DNA of 64,000 nt from Chloroflexaceae bacterium (GCA_028282325.1 JANQID010000077.1:1-64000), one strand, 5' to 3'. Shown: positions 16,197 to 25,396, counted from the stretch's first letter. Numbers and translations are program-made. Notes: generated by a model from the sequence alone, not told the origin.

Positions 16197-17393
16197 TTAC
16201 CTCTGATAGTTTTTGCGTCGCCAGAGATTAAGCAACTCGTTGAGCACACTCGCCGAGGGGGTCTCGACGATCTGCGGAATATCAATCTGCACGCCGTAAT
16301 CTTTGTATTTGTTGAACGGATTGTTCGGATCGTCGGTCACGATCGGAACGGACGGGTCTGCCGGGCGAAAACCATATTGCAACGCCAACGCCTGCGTGTC
16401 CGGCGCAAGCAAGAAATCGCGGAAGAGGGCCGCGGCTTCGCGCTCCTCAGGTGTAACCCACTCGGCATTCAAGATTGCGTAGGGGTGGTCGCTGAGAATA
16501 TTCCCCGGCGGATAATAAATGCGGATCGGCTGGCCCCATTTGCCCCGCGCATTCTCGATGCTGCCGTCAAGCGCCAGACTCTCGTAGACCGCAACAAAAT
16601 CATATTTGCCAGGCCCGAAATTGACCATATTGGTCATAAACGTACCGGTGCTATCGCCAAACTCCTGCACCGAATTCTCGATTGCGTCCAGCCACTGCTG
16701 GAACTCGGCATTGGTTATGTCGCCGCTCGCCAGGCCGGAGGTTTTGTCATAATAGCCGTAGGATAGCAAAACCAGCGTCTGGATGCCGCTATTCGACGTT
16801 TCAGGCGACGTATGGCCAAACTTCACAAACCCCCAGTTTTCATCGCCGCCTAGTCCTTTCCAGCCTTCCTCGTTGGCCAGCGCATCATGAATACTATCCC
16901 AGAATTCCGCCGACCCGTTCGGCCAGAGGACCTGCGCGCGCTCTTCCCACATCACCAGCACCAGCGGCGTCAACACCAGCGGCTGGGGCCCATCGGCGCC
17001 GCTATAGTAGATATCGCCGCCATAGCGCGTCTTCCAATCGTCGCGCAGCAGTTCGATCTGAATGGAACTCGCCGGACTAACGACTGTCGGCATCAGATCG
17101 CCCTGAGCGATGCGTGTCACCATTTCGCGTGAGCCAATCCCCTGCAAATTGATTTCGATCGGGCGGCCCCGTACACGCGGATTCGTTGCCAGAAAGCGCT
17201 CCGCGGCCTCGTTCAGCCAGGCCTTTTTCTCAGTGCCATAGGCAACGCTGATCACCACCGGCTCGCCGGCCGGGCCGAGCATCGGCAGTTGAAACGGTGC
17301 AGCGCCTACAGGGCCGATAAACAACGTGATGAGGATCAGCACCAGCGCGAGGCCAAGATAACCGGCAGAAATGATCTGTGAGAGGCGGGTCAT
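16197..17393 (-). CDS. Solute-binding-like exported protein
   Basis: This is a 398-residue exported protein with a hydrophobic N-terminal anchor or signal (about 8-34) and one type-2 solute-binding domain (from VISVAYGTEKKAWLNEAAERF). Motifs shared with the downstream paralogue are SPASSIQIELL, FGHTSPETSNSGIQT and ILSDHPYAILNAEWV. There are no ABC permease or ATPase genes beside it, so a transport role is doubtful and a sensing or surface role is possible. GAGGGAGAG precedes the ATG at 17393, which is preferred over 17414. A strong promoter-like region lies just upstream. Confidence 0.8.
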   Translation of the reverse strand: MTRLSQIISAGYLGLALVLILITLFIGPVGAAPFQLPMLGPAGEPVVISVAYGTEKKAWLNEAAERFLATNPRVRGRPIEINLQGIGSREMVTRIAQGDLMPTVVSPASSIQIELLRDDWKTRYGGDIYYSGADGPQPLVLTPLVLVMWEERAQVLWPNGSAEFWDSIHDALANEEGWKGLGGDENWGFVKFGHTSPETSNSGIQTLVLLSYGYYDKTSGLASGDITNAEFQQWLDAIENSVQEFGDSTGTFMTNMVNFGPGKYDFVAVYESLALDGSIENARGKWGQPIRIYYPPGNILSDHPYAILNAEWVTPEEREAAALFRDFLLAPDTQALALQYGFRPADPSVPIVTDDPNNPFNKYKDYGVQIDIPQIVETPSASVLNELLNLWRRKNYQR

Positions 17394-17426
17394 AACTCTC
17401 CCTCGTAACAACACAGGAATAGAGTC

Positions 17427-17475
17427 ATTATATACCGGAACGAGTGTATTACGGGAATATTAAGAGTGGATTAAG
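17427..17475 (-). promoter_or_regulatory. Three 11-bp-spaced direct repeats plus perfect TATAAT
   Basis: On the minus strand CTTAAT occurs at 17475-17470 and 17464-17459, and CGTAAT at 17453-17448; each is exactly 11 bp from the last. A perfect TATAAT follows at 17432-17427, 34 bases before the ATG at 17393. No good -35 hexamer is visible; the repeats sit in its place. This is the layout of an activator-dependent promoter bound by an OmpR/PhoB-family regulator. The first repeat overlaps the stop codon of the upstream gene. Confidence 0.5.
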
Positions 17476-19141
17476 AATCTGAAGGTTGATAGCCCTGGCG
17501 TAGGGAATATATGTGGATTATCGGCCCATCGTTATATGCAGAGGGTAGAAACTCCTGCACGATCACTGTCTCGCGAAACAGCCTTTGATAGAATGCTGTT
17601 TCATCAGCATAACGCTCAGGCTCGGCCAGAAACCGATCATACATTTGACTGCTCACAACCAGATAGTCGTAGCCATCGTGGTGATAGGCATCGAGCGTGC
17701 GATTCTGAGCCAGCGCAAAGCATGAAAAGACTATGTACTCGCCATCCGGAGATGAACGCGTTATTTTGCCAACGGCCTCATAGCCAATGAAATCTTCCGA
17801 TCTCAATGGAGCAGTATACCATTCTTGAGCAATCTTGCTGCCTGGCGGCAAGTGCTGCAAAATCCACTCGCGCGCAAGTTCACGAGTGCTTGGTCCGGTA
17901 TAGCGTATAGTCAATGCTGCTACCTGCCCGGCCGGCCAGATCGATGCCAAGATGATCAGAACGCCGAGCAGGGCCGGATATCTAGCCATTCGAACGCTGC
18001 CGGCAGGCTTGAAGAACCTGGCCAACCATTGAGCAACAGTGACCAGACCCGCTGCAGCAAACAACCAAACGATCGGAATAATCTGGATGATCCAACGTTG
18101 CCAGTGCAGACCAGAAAGACTTATACCAAAGAGAAAGATTCCCATAAATATCAACAAAAGCCAGCCTTGCACCGAACGTTGCCGTACTGTCTGAGCTATG
18201 CCAATCATAGCTGATATCAGGTGCGGCCAACTCGTACTTCTGGGAATTGCGTCGCTCACATACCACCAGAAGTTACCAATAGGCGATAGGCCGTCGGCGC
18301 CCAGATGCGACGAGCGTGCTTCGCCTAGAATGTTGGTTAAAGCTGTCCGAAAATCAAGTACGAGGAACGGCGTTGCGATCACAAAAGCGCCGACAATCAC
18401 GGCTCCGCCGAAAAGTGCAGTGATCACAAAACGCGTGACACGGCGCGACCACGATTCTAAGCGACCCAGCGCTATCAATACATTGGCGACGAGGAAGACT
18501 GGGATAAGTGCAACCATGAAGTAACGCGTGGCAATAGCCATACCCATTGCTATGCATGTCAAGAGCAGTCTTCGATATGACGGCGCCTCATACCAGCTTA
18601 AGCATAGCCATATGCTCAACAAGCTCCAGAAGGCCGCTGCGGTATCGGAACGCACGGTCTGACCATGTTCAATGACCAATGCTGACAGCAACATAAAACC
18701 CGCGCCAATGAGCGAGATCGTCGGGTTGAAAACACGTCGCCCGATCAAATAGACCAGCGGTATGCAAAGCACGCTGTAAGATATCGTAATGAGACGACCT
18801 AGAATATAGAACTCATACGCATAAGCGTCGAAGGTTACAGTAAAATCGGGATCGGCGCCAAATAAATATCCCTGATGAGCAATGGTATTCCAAATACGCC
18901 CAAGAAACGCGAGCGGATAGATCACCGTCGATCCGGGATGTCCAAACCATTGAGGATTCCAACTGCCGGTAATGATCATATGCATAACCGGACGAACAAA
19001 GTACGTCTCATCAATCTCAGGAGTCCATGGGAGATCGCGCTTGATGCCAAATAGGTGTATTAGCAACGACACTCCCATCAAGGCAAGGATAATCCATCCC
19101 TCTCGTGTGATGTGTCTATGGGGAAGCCAGAGTAGTTGCAT
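17471..19141 (-). CDS. PMT/ArnT-like membrane glycosyltransferase
   Basis: This is a 556-residue polytopic membrane protein with about 10-12 hydrophobic segments. An early extracytoplasmic loop contains LPWTPEIDETYFVRPV, whose acidic residues match the catalytic Asp/Glu position of the GT-C fold. YEFYILGRLITI, LSALVIEHGQTVRSDTAAAF and the C-terminal soluble part follow. Such enzymes move a sugar from a polyprenyl-phosphate donor to protein or glycan on the outer face. It starts 6 bp after the SGNH-hydrolase-like gene, so the two are probably co-transcribed. Confidence 0.78.
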   Translation of the reverse strand: MQLLWLPHRHITREGWIILALMGVSLLIHLFGIKRDLPWTPEIDETYFVRPVMHMIITGSWNPQWFGHPGSTVIYPLAFLGRIWNTIAHQGYLFGADPDFTVTFDAYAYEFYILGRLITISYSVLCIPLVYLIGRRVFNPTISLIGAGFMLLSALVIEHGQTVRSDTAAAFWSLLSIWLCLSWYEAPSYRRLLLTCIAMGMAIATRYFMVALIPVFLVANVLIALGRLESWSRRVTRFVITALFGGAVIVGAFVIATPFLVLDFRTALTNILGEARSSHLGADGLSPIGNFWWYVSDAIPRSTSWPHLISAMIGIAQTVRQRSVQGWLLLIFMGIFLFGISLSGLHWQRWIIQIIPIVWLFAAAGLVTVAQWLARFFKPAGSVRMARYPALLGVLIILASIWPAGQVAALTIRYTGPSTRELAREWILQHLPPGSKIAQEWYTAPLRSEDFIGYEAVGKITRSSPDGEYIVFSCFALAQNRTLDAYHHDGYDYLVVSSQMYDRFLAEPERYADETAFYQRLFRETVIVQEFLPSAYNDGPIIHIYSLRQGYQPSDS

Positions 19142-19147
19142 CGCAAT

Positions 19148-21436
19148 CTACCTGACTGCTATCGGAATGAATACCACATACTGATCGATCACCATACCTT
19201 TCGATACAGTCGCAGTCGGGGTGAGCGAGGGCGTCAGCGTCGCGGTGGGAGTAGATGTCGGCATCAGTGTCGCGGTGGGAGTAGATGTCGGCGTCAGCGT
19301 CGCGGTGGGAGTGGATGTCGGCGTCAGTGTCGCGGTGGGAGTGGATGTCGGTGTCAGCGTCGCGGTGGGAGTGGATGTTGGCATCGGCGGCAGCGGCAAC
19401 GACGGCTCATTTTGCATCACTATGCAGGGCAAATCGGCTATATCTTCACGCGCCCATTCAGCAGCCATCAAGTTATAGCCATCCTGATTGGGATGCAAGT
19501 CGTCAGAAAACCTATCGCTTTCGCCTTCAAAGAGCGTATAAAAATCGGGCCCGACACGCACGCGTTGGTCGTTCTGCTCCACGACTATGGTAGGTATACT
19601 CGTATTATACTCAGCCGTTCGGGTTTTATAGAGATCTTGATCAGGTCGGTTCCTCCATGGAATGCGTGCAACCCAGATATTTAGATCCGGATTAGGGTCT
19701 TGGAGGGAGTCGATCACTCCGCCAAGCTGCGGACTCCACGTCGTTACAGGAATATTATCGCTTACATCGTTGGTTCCAATCTGCAATAGCACATACGCCG
19801 CGCCATATCGTTGTATAAACCCGTTGTATGCATCCACTTTCGCCTGCAGGTTCCTATCTCCTTCTCCCGCAGTACGCGCACCCGAAAATCCCGCGTTGAG
19901 AATAAAGGCCGGCGCGCTGCCGCAACTGGTTAACGCAGGATTGAGACTCACTTGATAACTGCGGTAGTACTCATCACCAGTGTATGCATTATTGTCATAT
20001 TGATAGATATTGCGACGATCCGGGCTATGCTCAGGCGAGCGCTCATAGCTATCTACCGGATAATTGGCGTCGCCAACACCTACTTGCGACCCGCCATACC
20101 CCGCCGTGATCGAGTCGCCGATGCTCAGAAAGACGCGGCCCAGACTAATCGTCTCGATACTGTCGTTTGGTATCTCGCTCAGTCGATTCCCGTTCGCGTC
20201 GATTACATATCCATCGAGTCGGTGATCACCGCGGGGAGCAAGGGTGAAGACAGCTTGAAGCATCTCGCCCGGCGCACCGAAGACGCGTTGAATGACATCG
20301 CCATCAATCACAAAATCGACCCCAGCGCCGGCGCCTTGAAAGCTGGCAGTCGTCGTGAATTGTTGCGCCGATTGAATGTAGGGTATGCGAAATGTGTCTG
20401 AGAGCGTTTCTGTTCCCCCAGCGTCAGGCATATTCGCATCAACAACTAACCATCCGTTCTCATCCAGATCCTGGCCGGCAATTCCCAGGCTGAGCGACAA
20501 TGGTGGCGGATCATTCGTAATCTCAAAGACATTCGCCCCTGGCGGCAACAAATGAAGGTATTGTAATGTAAGAATTCGGGTGACGGGATTCCAATCAGCG
20601 AGATAATCTTGACCGTCGACGAGTATAGTGCTTCCTCGTCGTACGGTCAGGTCGGCGCCTGGCCATTCGCCAATGACGAAGCGCGGTTGGCGCAACCCTC
20701 CATCAGAAGGTATTTGCAGATGTAAGTTCGGATCCTCCGATGCTTGCACCCGCAGAACATGTTGTTGAGGATCATACTGAAGCGCATCCCCAGGAGGTGA
20801 TGAGCTTCCCTGCACTGTTGTAATCTGCACGCCCGGGTCAGGCGTCCATGCGTTGAGGAAGAGCATAGCTTGATGCGCGGAAACTGGCGTCTGTCCATCC
20901 GCAGGCTCTGCAACCGAAAGAGCAGCGCCGATTGTAGCGCCCGATCGGCGATGGAGCGTGGTAACTACATCTGCCGGCCCCTCGATAGAGACCGCCACCT
21001 GATCGCCTGCCCAGATGACATACTCCATCATAAACTCTTCCAGTAACCATCCAGCCCGTCCCTCCCAGACGACGCGAACGTAAACCGGCGTTTGCTCACG
21101 GATGGACAGCGTACCACGCAGCAATGCGCCGCCATTAAGCTTATGCTCAAGCAGGTGCGCCTCCGGCTCAACGAGATTCGCTTGCTGTTCAGGATCGCGA
21201 CGAAGATCATACCAGGCAACAATGCCCATATCGTCAAGGCTCAACGCAAAGCGTCCAGGCGATGTCACCTGCAGAACTGACGAGTCGTCCCGTTGTATCT
21301 CTTCAACCACCAGGCCTGAAGCTGAAGGAGGCAGGAGGTTGGTCGCAACGACTGTTGTCCGAAGCCTTAATGGTAAGATAGCAGCTAAAACCAGAAGCGC
21401 CGCAAGGATAGAAATATAGCTGGTTCGATGGTGCAT
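19148..21436 (-). CDS. Secreted SGNH/GDSL-hydrolase-like protein with Thr/Pro repeats
   Basis: This is a 762-residue exported protein with an N-terminal hydrophobic signal. About 430 residues of beta-rich sequence follow. The SGNH-hydrolase-like domain starts at FLSIGDSITAGYGG (block I Ser). LQIGTNDV supplies the Gly/Asn blocks and SDDLHPNQDGYNLMA the Asp/His block. A tail of repeated TSTPTATLTP units follows and the protein ends in VVFIPIAVR. The catalytic triad is complete, so esterase or acetylhydrolase activity on a surface glycan is plausible. The substrate is not known. Confidence 0.82.
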   Translation of the reverse strand: MHHRTSYISILAALLVLAAILPLRLRTTVVATNLLPPSASGLVVEEIQRDDSSVLQVTSPGRFALSLDDMGIVAWYDLRRDPEQQANLVEPEAHLLEHKLNGGALLRGTLSIREQTPVYVRVVWEGRAGWLLEEFMMEYVIWAGDQVAVSIEGPADVVTTLHRRSGATIGAALSVAEPADGQTPVSAHQAMLFLNAWTPDPGVQITTVQGSSSPPGDALQYDPQQHVLRVQASEDPNLHLQIPSDGGLRQPRFVIGEWPGADLTVRRGSTILVDGQDYLADWNPVTRILTLQYLHLLPPGANVFEITNDPPPLSLSLGIAGQDLDENGWLVVDANMPDAGGTETLSDTFRIPYIQSAQQFTTTASFQGAGAGVDFVIDGDVIQRVFGAPGEMLQAVFTLAPRGDHRLDGYVIDANGNRLSEIPNDSIETISLGRVFLSIGDSITAGYGGSQVGVGDANYPVDSYERSPEHSPDRRNIYQYDNNAYTGDEYYRSYQVSLNPALTSCGSAPAFILNAGFSGARTAGEGDRNLQAKVDAYNGFIQRYGAAYVLLQIGTNDVSDNIPVTTWSPQLGGVIDSLQDPNPDLNIWVARIPWRNRPDQDLYKTRTAEYNTSIPTIVVEQNDQRVRVGPDFYTLFEGESDRFSDDLHPNQDGYNLMAAEWAREDIADLPCIVMQNEPSLPLPPMPTSTPTATLTPTSTPTATLTPTSTPTATLTPTSTPTATLMPTSTPTATLTPSLTPTATVSKGMVIDQYVVFIPIAVR
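19231..19380. repeat. Minisatellite, five 30-bp units
   Basis: Five consecutive units of exactly 30 bp, differing at one to three positions, encode TSTPTATLTP-type decapeptides. A degenerate partial unit flanks it on the low-coordinate side. The repeat is in frame and lies in the tail of the SGNH-hydrolase-like gene, so copy-number change would alter linker length without a frameshift. Confidence 0.9.
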
Positions 21437-21554
21437 GAGGTGATCAATCCAGGACGACTATCGGTGTTGTACTGAAAACAGGTATCGCAAATCCATCCAC
21501 ACCTTTGCATTTCAAACAATAAGCTGGCCTGTCGAGAAGCAGCCTATCGATACT

Positions 21555-21614
21555 AAAGAGCATCTGGCCTATGTATCTATTGATAGAAATGGATACATAG
21601 GCCAGATGCTCTTT
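21555..21614 (-). terminator. Strong hairpin, 23-bp perfect stem
   Basis: 21555-21577 and 21592-21614 are perfectly complementary, with a 14-nt loop. On the minus strand the stem ends in GCTCTTT, a short U-rich end. It lies 32 bp beyond the 4,6-dehydratase gene and before the SGNH-hydrolase-like gene, so it probably ends transcription of the polysaccharide locus. Confidence 0.7.
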
Positions 21615-21645
21615 TGCTTCTATAAGAATACGGCATTCTTTCCAA

Positions 21646-23589
21646 TTATCCGCCTACGGCTCGAGCCAAAAGAGGTTCAGGCAATGGCTGCGACTCTTTG
21701 GTTGCAACATCGGTTGTTAGAGCGTCGAGATCCGGTCTTTCCATCTGCGGCACAAGATAGCATAACGTGCGCAAAATAGCGCTCTTATCATCTCGCTGCG
21801 CGGCAAGCTCCAGCGCATAAACGGCCTCTTGCAGCGAATTAGGAACGAAGCTGCTTGCGTTACGAGCAATGAAGATCTTTTCATGAAACGTGCGATCATA
21901 GGTTTCGCCGGGAATAAACAGCTCTTCATACAGCTTCTCGCCTGGTCGCAACCCACTGAAAGTGATATCAATATCACGTCCTACCTCGAGACCCGATAGC
22001 TCAATCATATCACGCGCGAGATCCACAATCTTGACCGGTTCACCCATATTCAGCGTAAACACCTCGCCGCCGCGACCCAGAGTCGCCGCTTGCAAGACAA
22101 GCTGCACCGCTTCCGGGATGGTCATAAAGTAGCGCTGCATATCCGGATGAGTTACCGTGACCGGTCCGCCGTTCGCGATTTGCTGCTTAAATGTTAACAC
22201 AACGCTACCACGACTGCCAAGCACATTCCCAAACCGCACCGCTAGATAAGCTTTGCCGCTCTTCTTCGCCGCTTGATGGACAAGCAACTCCGCAACTCGT
22301 TTGCTCGCGCCCATAATGCTGGTTGGATTGACGGCCTTATCCGTGGAGATCATTACAAAATGCTCCACACCTACTGCTTGTGCGGCATTAAGCAGATTTC
22401 GCACTCCAAGGACGTTGTTAGTAATTGCCTCAGACGGATTTTCCTCCATCAACGGAACATGCTTATGCGCTGCGGCGTGGAAAACAATCTCAGGTTGATA
22501 TTTATTGAAAATCAAAAGCAAGCGTTCAGCGAAGCGAATGTCAGCAATCGCCGTCTCAACTTGTACATCAGGAGGGAGTTGTTGACGCAATTCATTACGA
22601 ATTGTGAAGAGGCTATTTTCGCCGTGACCGACAATAACAAGCTGAGAAGGCTTAAAACGCAGAACTTGACGACACAACTCGCTACCTATCGATCCTCCGC
22701 CGCCAGTGACGAGAACGCGCTTGCCACGGATCAATTCTCCAACCGCCTTAACATTGGTTCGCACCGGCTGTCTCCGTAGCAGGTCTTCGATCTGGATGTC
22801 ACGTAATTGATTAACGCTTACGTTCCCGCCGATTAATTCATAAATGCCAGGAATAATCTTGGCTTTTACCCCCGAACGCTCGCAAATCGCCATAATCTCA
22901 CGAATAGCCTTGCCTGATGCGGTCGGCATCGCAATAATAACTTGCTGAACTTTATATGTTCGCACAATATGCGGAATATCATCCCTATCTCCCAATACAC
23001 GAATACTATGTATACGAACATCGCGCTTGAGAGGATCATCATCGATGAATCCCACGACCTTCATATCCAGTTGGGGGTTGTTACTCAATTCGCGGACCAT
23101 CATCGCTCCAGCGCTGCCTGCACCCATAACAAGGACGGGCGTTGCTTGCTCAGGCTTTTGACGTCGTGCGCGCACCTTGCGATCATGAGGAGACATTAGT
23201 CGAACTGCAAGCCGAGGGAGCGCAGTGAACATAAGTGCAAGCAAAGCAAAGATAAACGGGATCGAACGCGGCACTAGTATACGATCAGAGATTAGATAAT
23301 CGCCAAGCAACGCCGCCGCGCCGACAAAAATGACTGACAAAGAAACTGCGCCTGACAATGAAAGAAGCTCTTCAATTGAGGCATAGCGCCAATATCGTGA
23401 ATATATACCAACATGCTGGAAGACGATCGGGGTGATAATGGCGCTTAAAACCGCAACAATAGCAAATCCTAACCAGTATTGCGCAATATTGAGAACCTCT
23501 AAACGAAGTACAAAACTCAAATATACCGCTACCGGTAGAAAGAGAAGATCACCACTGAGGAAGTAACGATTGCGAATCGGGATATTCAT
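21646..23589 (-). CDS. Membrane UDP-GlcNAc 4,6-dehydratase-like (PglF/WbpM/CapD family)
   Basis: This is a 647-residue protein. Four to five N-terminal membrane helices (about 1-130) are followed by a first nucleotide-binding domain with VMGAGSAGAMMVREL. The large SDR domain starts at VLVTGGGGSIGSELCRQ, with HKHVPLMEENP and STDKAVNPTSIMGASK. The last motif shows the MxxxK that replaces YxxxK in this family. In the bacillosamine pathway PglF makes the UDP-4-keto-6-deoxy sugar. Aminotransferase, acetyltransferase and phosphosugar-transferase genes follow upstream on the same strand, which supports this role. The ATG at 23589 with AAAGGA is preferred over 23661. Confidence 0.88.
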   Translation of the reverse strand: MNIPIRNRYFLSGDLLFLPVAVYLSFVLRLEVLNIAQYWLGFAIVAVLSAIITPIVFQHVGIYSRYWRYASIEELLSLSGAVSLSVIFVGAAALLGDYLISDRILVPRSIPFIFALLALMFTALPRLAVRLMSPHDRKVRARRQKPEQATPVLVMGAGSAGAMMVRELSNNPQLDMKVVGFIDDDPLKRDVRIHSIRVLGDRDDIPHIVRTYKVQQVIIAMPTASGKAIREIMAICERSGVKAKIIPGIYELIGGNVSVNQLRDIQIEDLLRRQPVRTNVKAVGELIRGKRVLVTGGGGSIGSELCRQVLRFKPSQLVIVGHGENSLFTIRNELRQQLPPDVQVETAIADIRFAERLLLIFNKYQPEIVFHAAAHKHVPLMEENPSEAITNNVLGVRNLLNAAQAVGVEHFVMISTDKAVNPTSIMGASKRVAELLVHQAAKKSGKAYLAVRFGNVLGSRGSVVLTFKQQIANGGPVTVTHPDMQRYFMTIPEAVQLVLQAATLGRGGEVFTLNMGEPVKIVDLARDMIELSGLEVGRDIDITFSGLRPGEKLYEELFIPGETYDRTFHEKIFIARNASSFVPNSLQEAVYALELAAQRDDKSAILRTLCYLVPQMERPDLDALTTDVATKESQPLPEPLLARAVGG

Positions 23590-24200
23590 CAACGATATCC
23601 TTTCATCAATAATGCCCAATAAATCAGGACGCAGCTCCTTCATTTCCTGCATCATATGCACGAATTGCTGACAAGCCGCACGTCATAAGCGTGGTGCATC
23701 GTATAAGCCAGGTTTGTTATGAGCAATGGTAGTGGGATAACATGACAAGCCAATGTCGAACTATCAGCTTGAGATAAATAAAGTGTAACCAGCTTGTTTG
23801 GCTGCGTATTTCAGACCACAAGGCCGAAAAGGTAGCAGGCTTACTGATCCCTTTGCAGGTCCGGTTTAGAAATCAGTGAGGAAAGAAAAATAACTGTGGG
23901 GATGACGAGAAGATGGAGAAAACTGGGTAATGAGCGTCGGTGCTCACTACCGTGCGTGCATTCCGAATGATTCATAGAGAGACATCAGGCAGAGATCGTA
24001 CAATGGTGCAGGACGGTTGGTATCAGAAAGTAAAGCGCCAGTTTCATTCTGCATATGTCGCACTGGATACGCTATTACTACAACGAGACCTTTCTGAGGA
24101 AGGCTTTGGGGCACGATTCGCCGATTGTCGCTCGCGTGTTCTGATTGGCGTTCCAACGCGGCAGGTTGCTGAGGCCCTCAAAAGTTCTCTCGTTGTAGTA
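23590..24200. other. 611-bp intergenic region with inverted repeat, no convincing gene
   Basis: No ORF here resembles a protein family. Short ORFs on both strands around 23940-24293 overlap each other and the aminotransferase end and lack family features. The only structure noted is the inverted repeat at 24076-24200. The promoter of the dehydratase gene probably lies near 23600-23700. Confidence 0.5.
24076..24200 (-). other. Imperfect 24-bp inverted repeat with 76-nt interior
   Basis: 24076-24099 and 24176-24200 form inverted arms that both begin TACTACAACGAGA and end GAGG, with a few mismatches between. The outer arm abuts the stop codon of the aminotransferase gene (24201). It could be a long-armed terminator, or the ends of a small decayed element. 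Confidence 0.45.
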
Positions 24201-25388
24201 CTATGCGCCCATATCCCGCACAACCATCCTCAGGCGCGTACAAACGTAATCGACCTGCTCTTCAGTCATCACTCCGGAAAATGGCAACGCTAAGGAGATT
24301 TGTCCAAGATAGTTGGTTACGGGAAAATCATCAGGTTGATAACCAAACTGTTGATGATAGAAAGGCTGAAGGTGAATAGGCGTAAAATACGGACGACTAG
24401 GAATGCCAGACTCTGCCAGTTTACGCATCACGCTATCGCGGTCGGCAGGAGCTTTCACGCGCACAACGTAGACAAACCAGCTCATATATGTCGTTTCAGG
24501 AACGATGATTGGACGTTCAATCAACTCGATATCGGCCAACCTTTCGTTATACCAGCCGGCCACACGCGCACGCTTTTCCAACAATACATCAAGGCGCTCA
24601 AGCTGAACCCGTCCCATCGCTGCGCTCATCTCATCCAGGCGATAGTTATAACCCAGCCGCGTATGATCTAACCATACGTCGAAAACATCGCGCCCTTGAT
24701 TGCGTAAACTGCGGAATAAATTTGTCCAACTCTCGTTGTTGGTGACAATCATACCGCCTTCGCCCGTAGTCATCTGCTTGTTGGGATAGAAAGCAAACAC
24801 AGCCGCATTGCTCAACGTTCCCGCGCGTCGATCTTTGTAGCGTGCGCCAATAGCCTCGCAGGCGTCTTCAATAACCGCAAGGTCGTGCTGATAAGCAACA
24901 GCATTAATTTGATCCATATCAGCAGGTTGGCCAAAAGCATGAACCGGCAGGATTGCGCGCAACCGACTATCCGAACGCACAGATGCTCGACGGGGCAGCC
25001 AGCGCTGCGCCGCCGCCCCCCCCTGAGCAATATCGTTTGCCGCTTCTGCAACCAGCGCAGGGTTAATATTGCCCGTTTGGGGATCAACATCGACAAATAT
25101 CGGTATTGCGCGCTCGTAGAGAATGACATTCGCTGACGCGACAAATGAGAATGGCGTCGTGATGACGAAATCGCCTTCCTGAACGCCTGCCGCAATCACA
25201 CACAGATGAAGACCGCTGGTTCCGGAGTTCACCCCGATGCCATATGGTAATCCTACATAGTCAGCCGCAGCCTGTTCAAAAGCCCGGATCTCAGGGCCAA
25301 TGCTCAAGTATGAAGTTTGAAGAACCTTATTGACTGCGGCAATTTCAGCATCGGTTAGATCAGGTGAAGACATCGGTATCTGCATCAT
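24201..25388 (-). CDS. DegT/DnrJ/EryC1 family sugar aminotransferase (PglE-like)
   Basis: This is a 395-residue PLP-dependent enzyme that aminates a nucleotide-linked keto sugar. Family features are YGIGVNSGTSGLHLC (phosphate binding), VIEDACEAIGARYKDR (the Asp contacting the PLP ring) and FAFYPNKQMTTGEGGMIVT, whose Lys forms the Schiff base. Placed between the dehydratase and the acetyltransferase, it most likely makes the UDP-4-amino sugar of a bacillosamine-type pathway. The ATG pair at 25388/25385 follows GGGAGG; longer forms from 25499 look like read-back into the neighbouring gene. Confidence 0.88.
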   Translation of the reverse strand: MMQIPMSSPDLTDAEIAAVNKVLQTSYLSIGPEIRAFEQAAADYVGLPYGIGVNSGTSGLHLCVIAAGVQEGDFVITTPFSFVASANVILYERAIPIFVDVDPQTGNINPALVAEAANDIAQGGAAAQRWLPRRASVRSDSRLRAILPVHAFGQPADMDQINAVAYQHDLAVIEDACEAIGARYKDRRAGTLSNAAVFAFYPNKQMTTGEGGMIVTNNESWTNLFRSLRNQGRDVFDVWLDHTRLGYNYRLDEMSAAMGRVQLERLDVLLEKRARVAGWYNERLADIELIERPIIVPETTYMSWFVYVVRVKAPADRDSVMRKLAESGIPSRPYFTPIHLQPFYHQQFGYQPDDFPVTNYLGQISLALPFSGVMTEEQVDYVCTRLRMVVRDMGA

Positions 25389-25396
25389 AATATATT

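Noticed and set aside
14840-16231. 463-codon plus-strand ORF
   Set aside because: It is antisense to the solute-binding/VWA gene, which has clear domains. The reverse frame is rich in Arg, His and Gln, typical of shadow frames in GC-rich DNA.
19231-19380. Possible CRISPR array
   Set aside because: The 30-bp units are directly tandem with no spacers, and they are in frame inside a secreted-protein gene.
23940-24293. 117-codon ORF in the large intergenic gap
   Set aside because: It overlaps the aminotransferase 3' end, resembles no family and has a competing ORF on the other strand.
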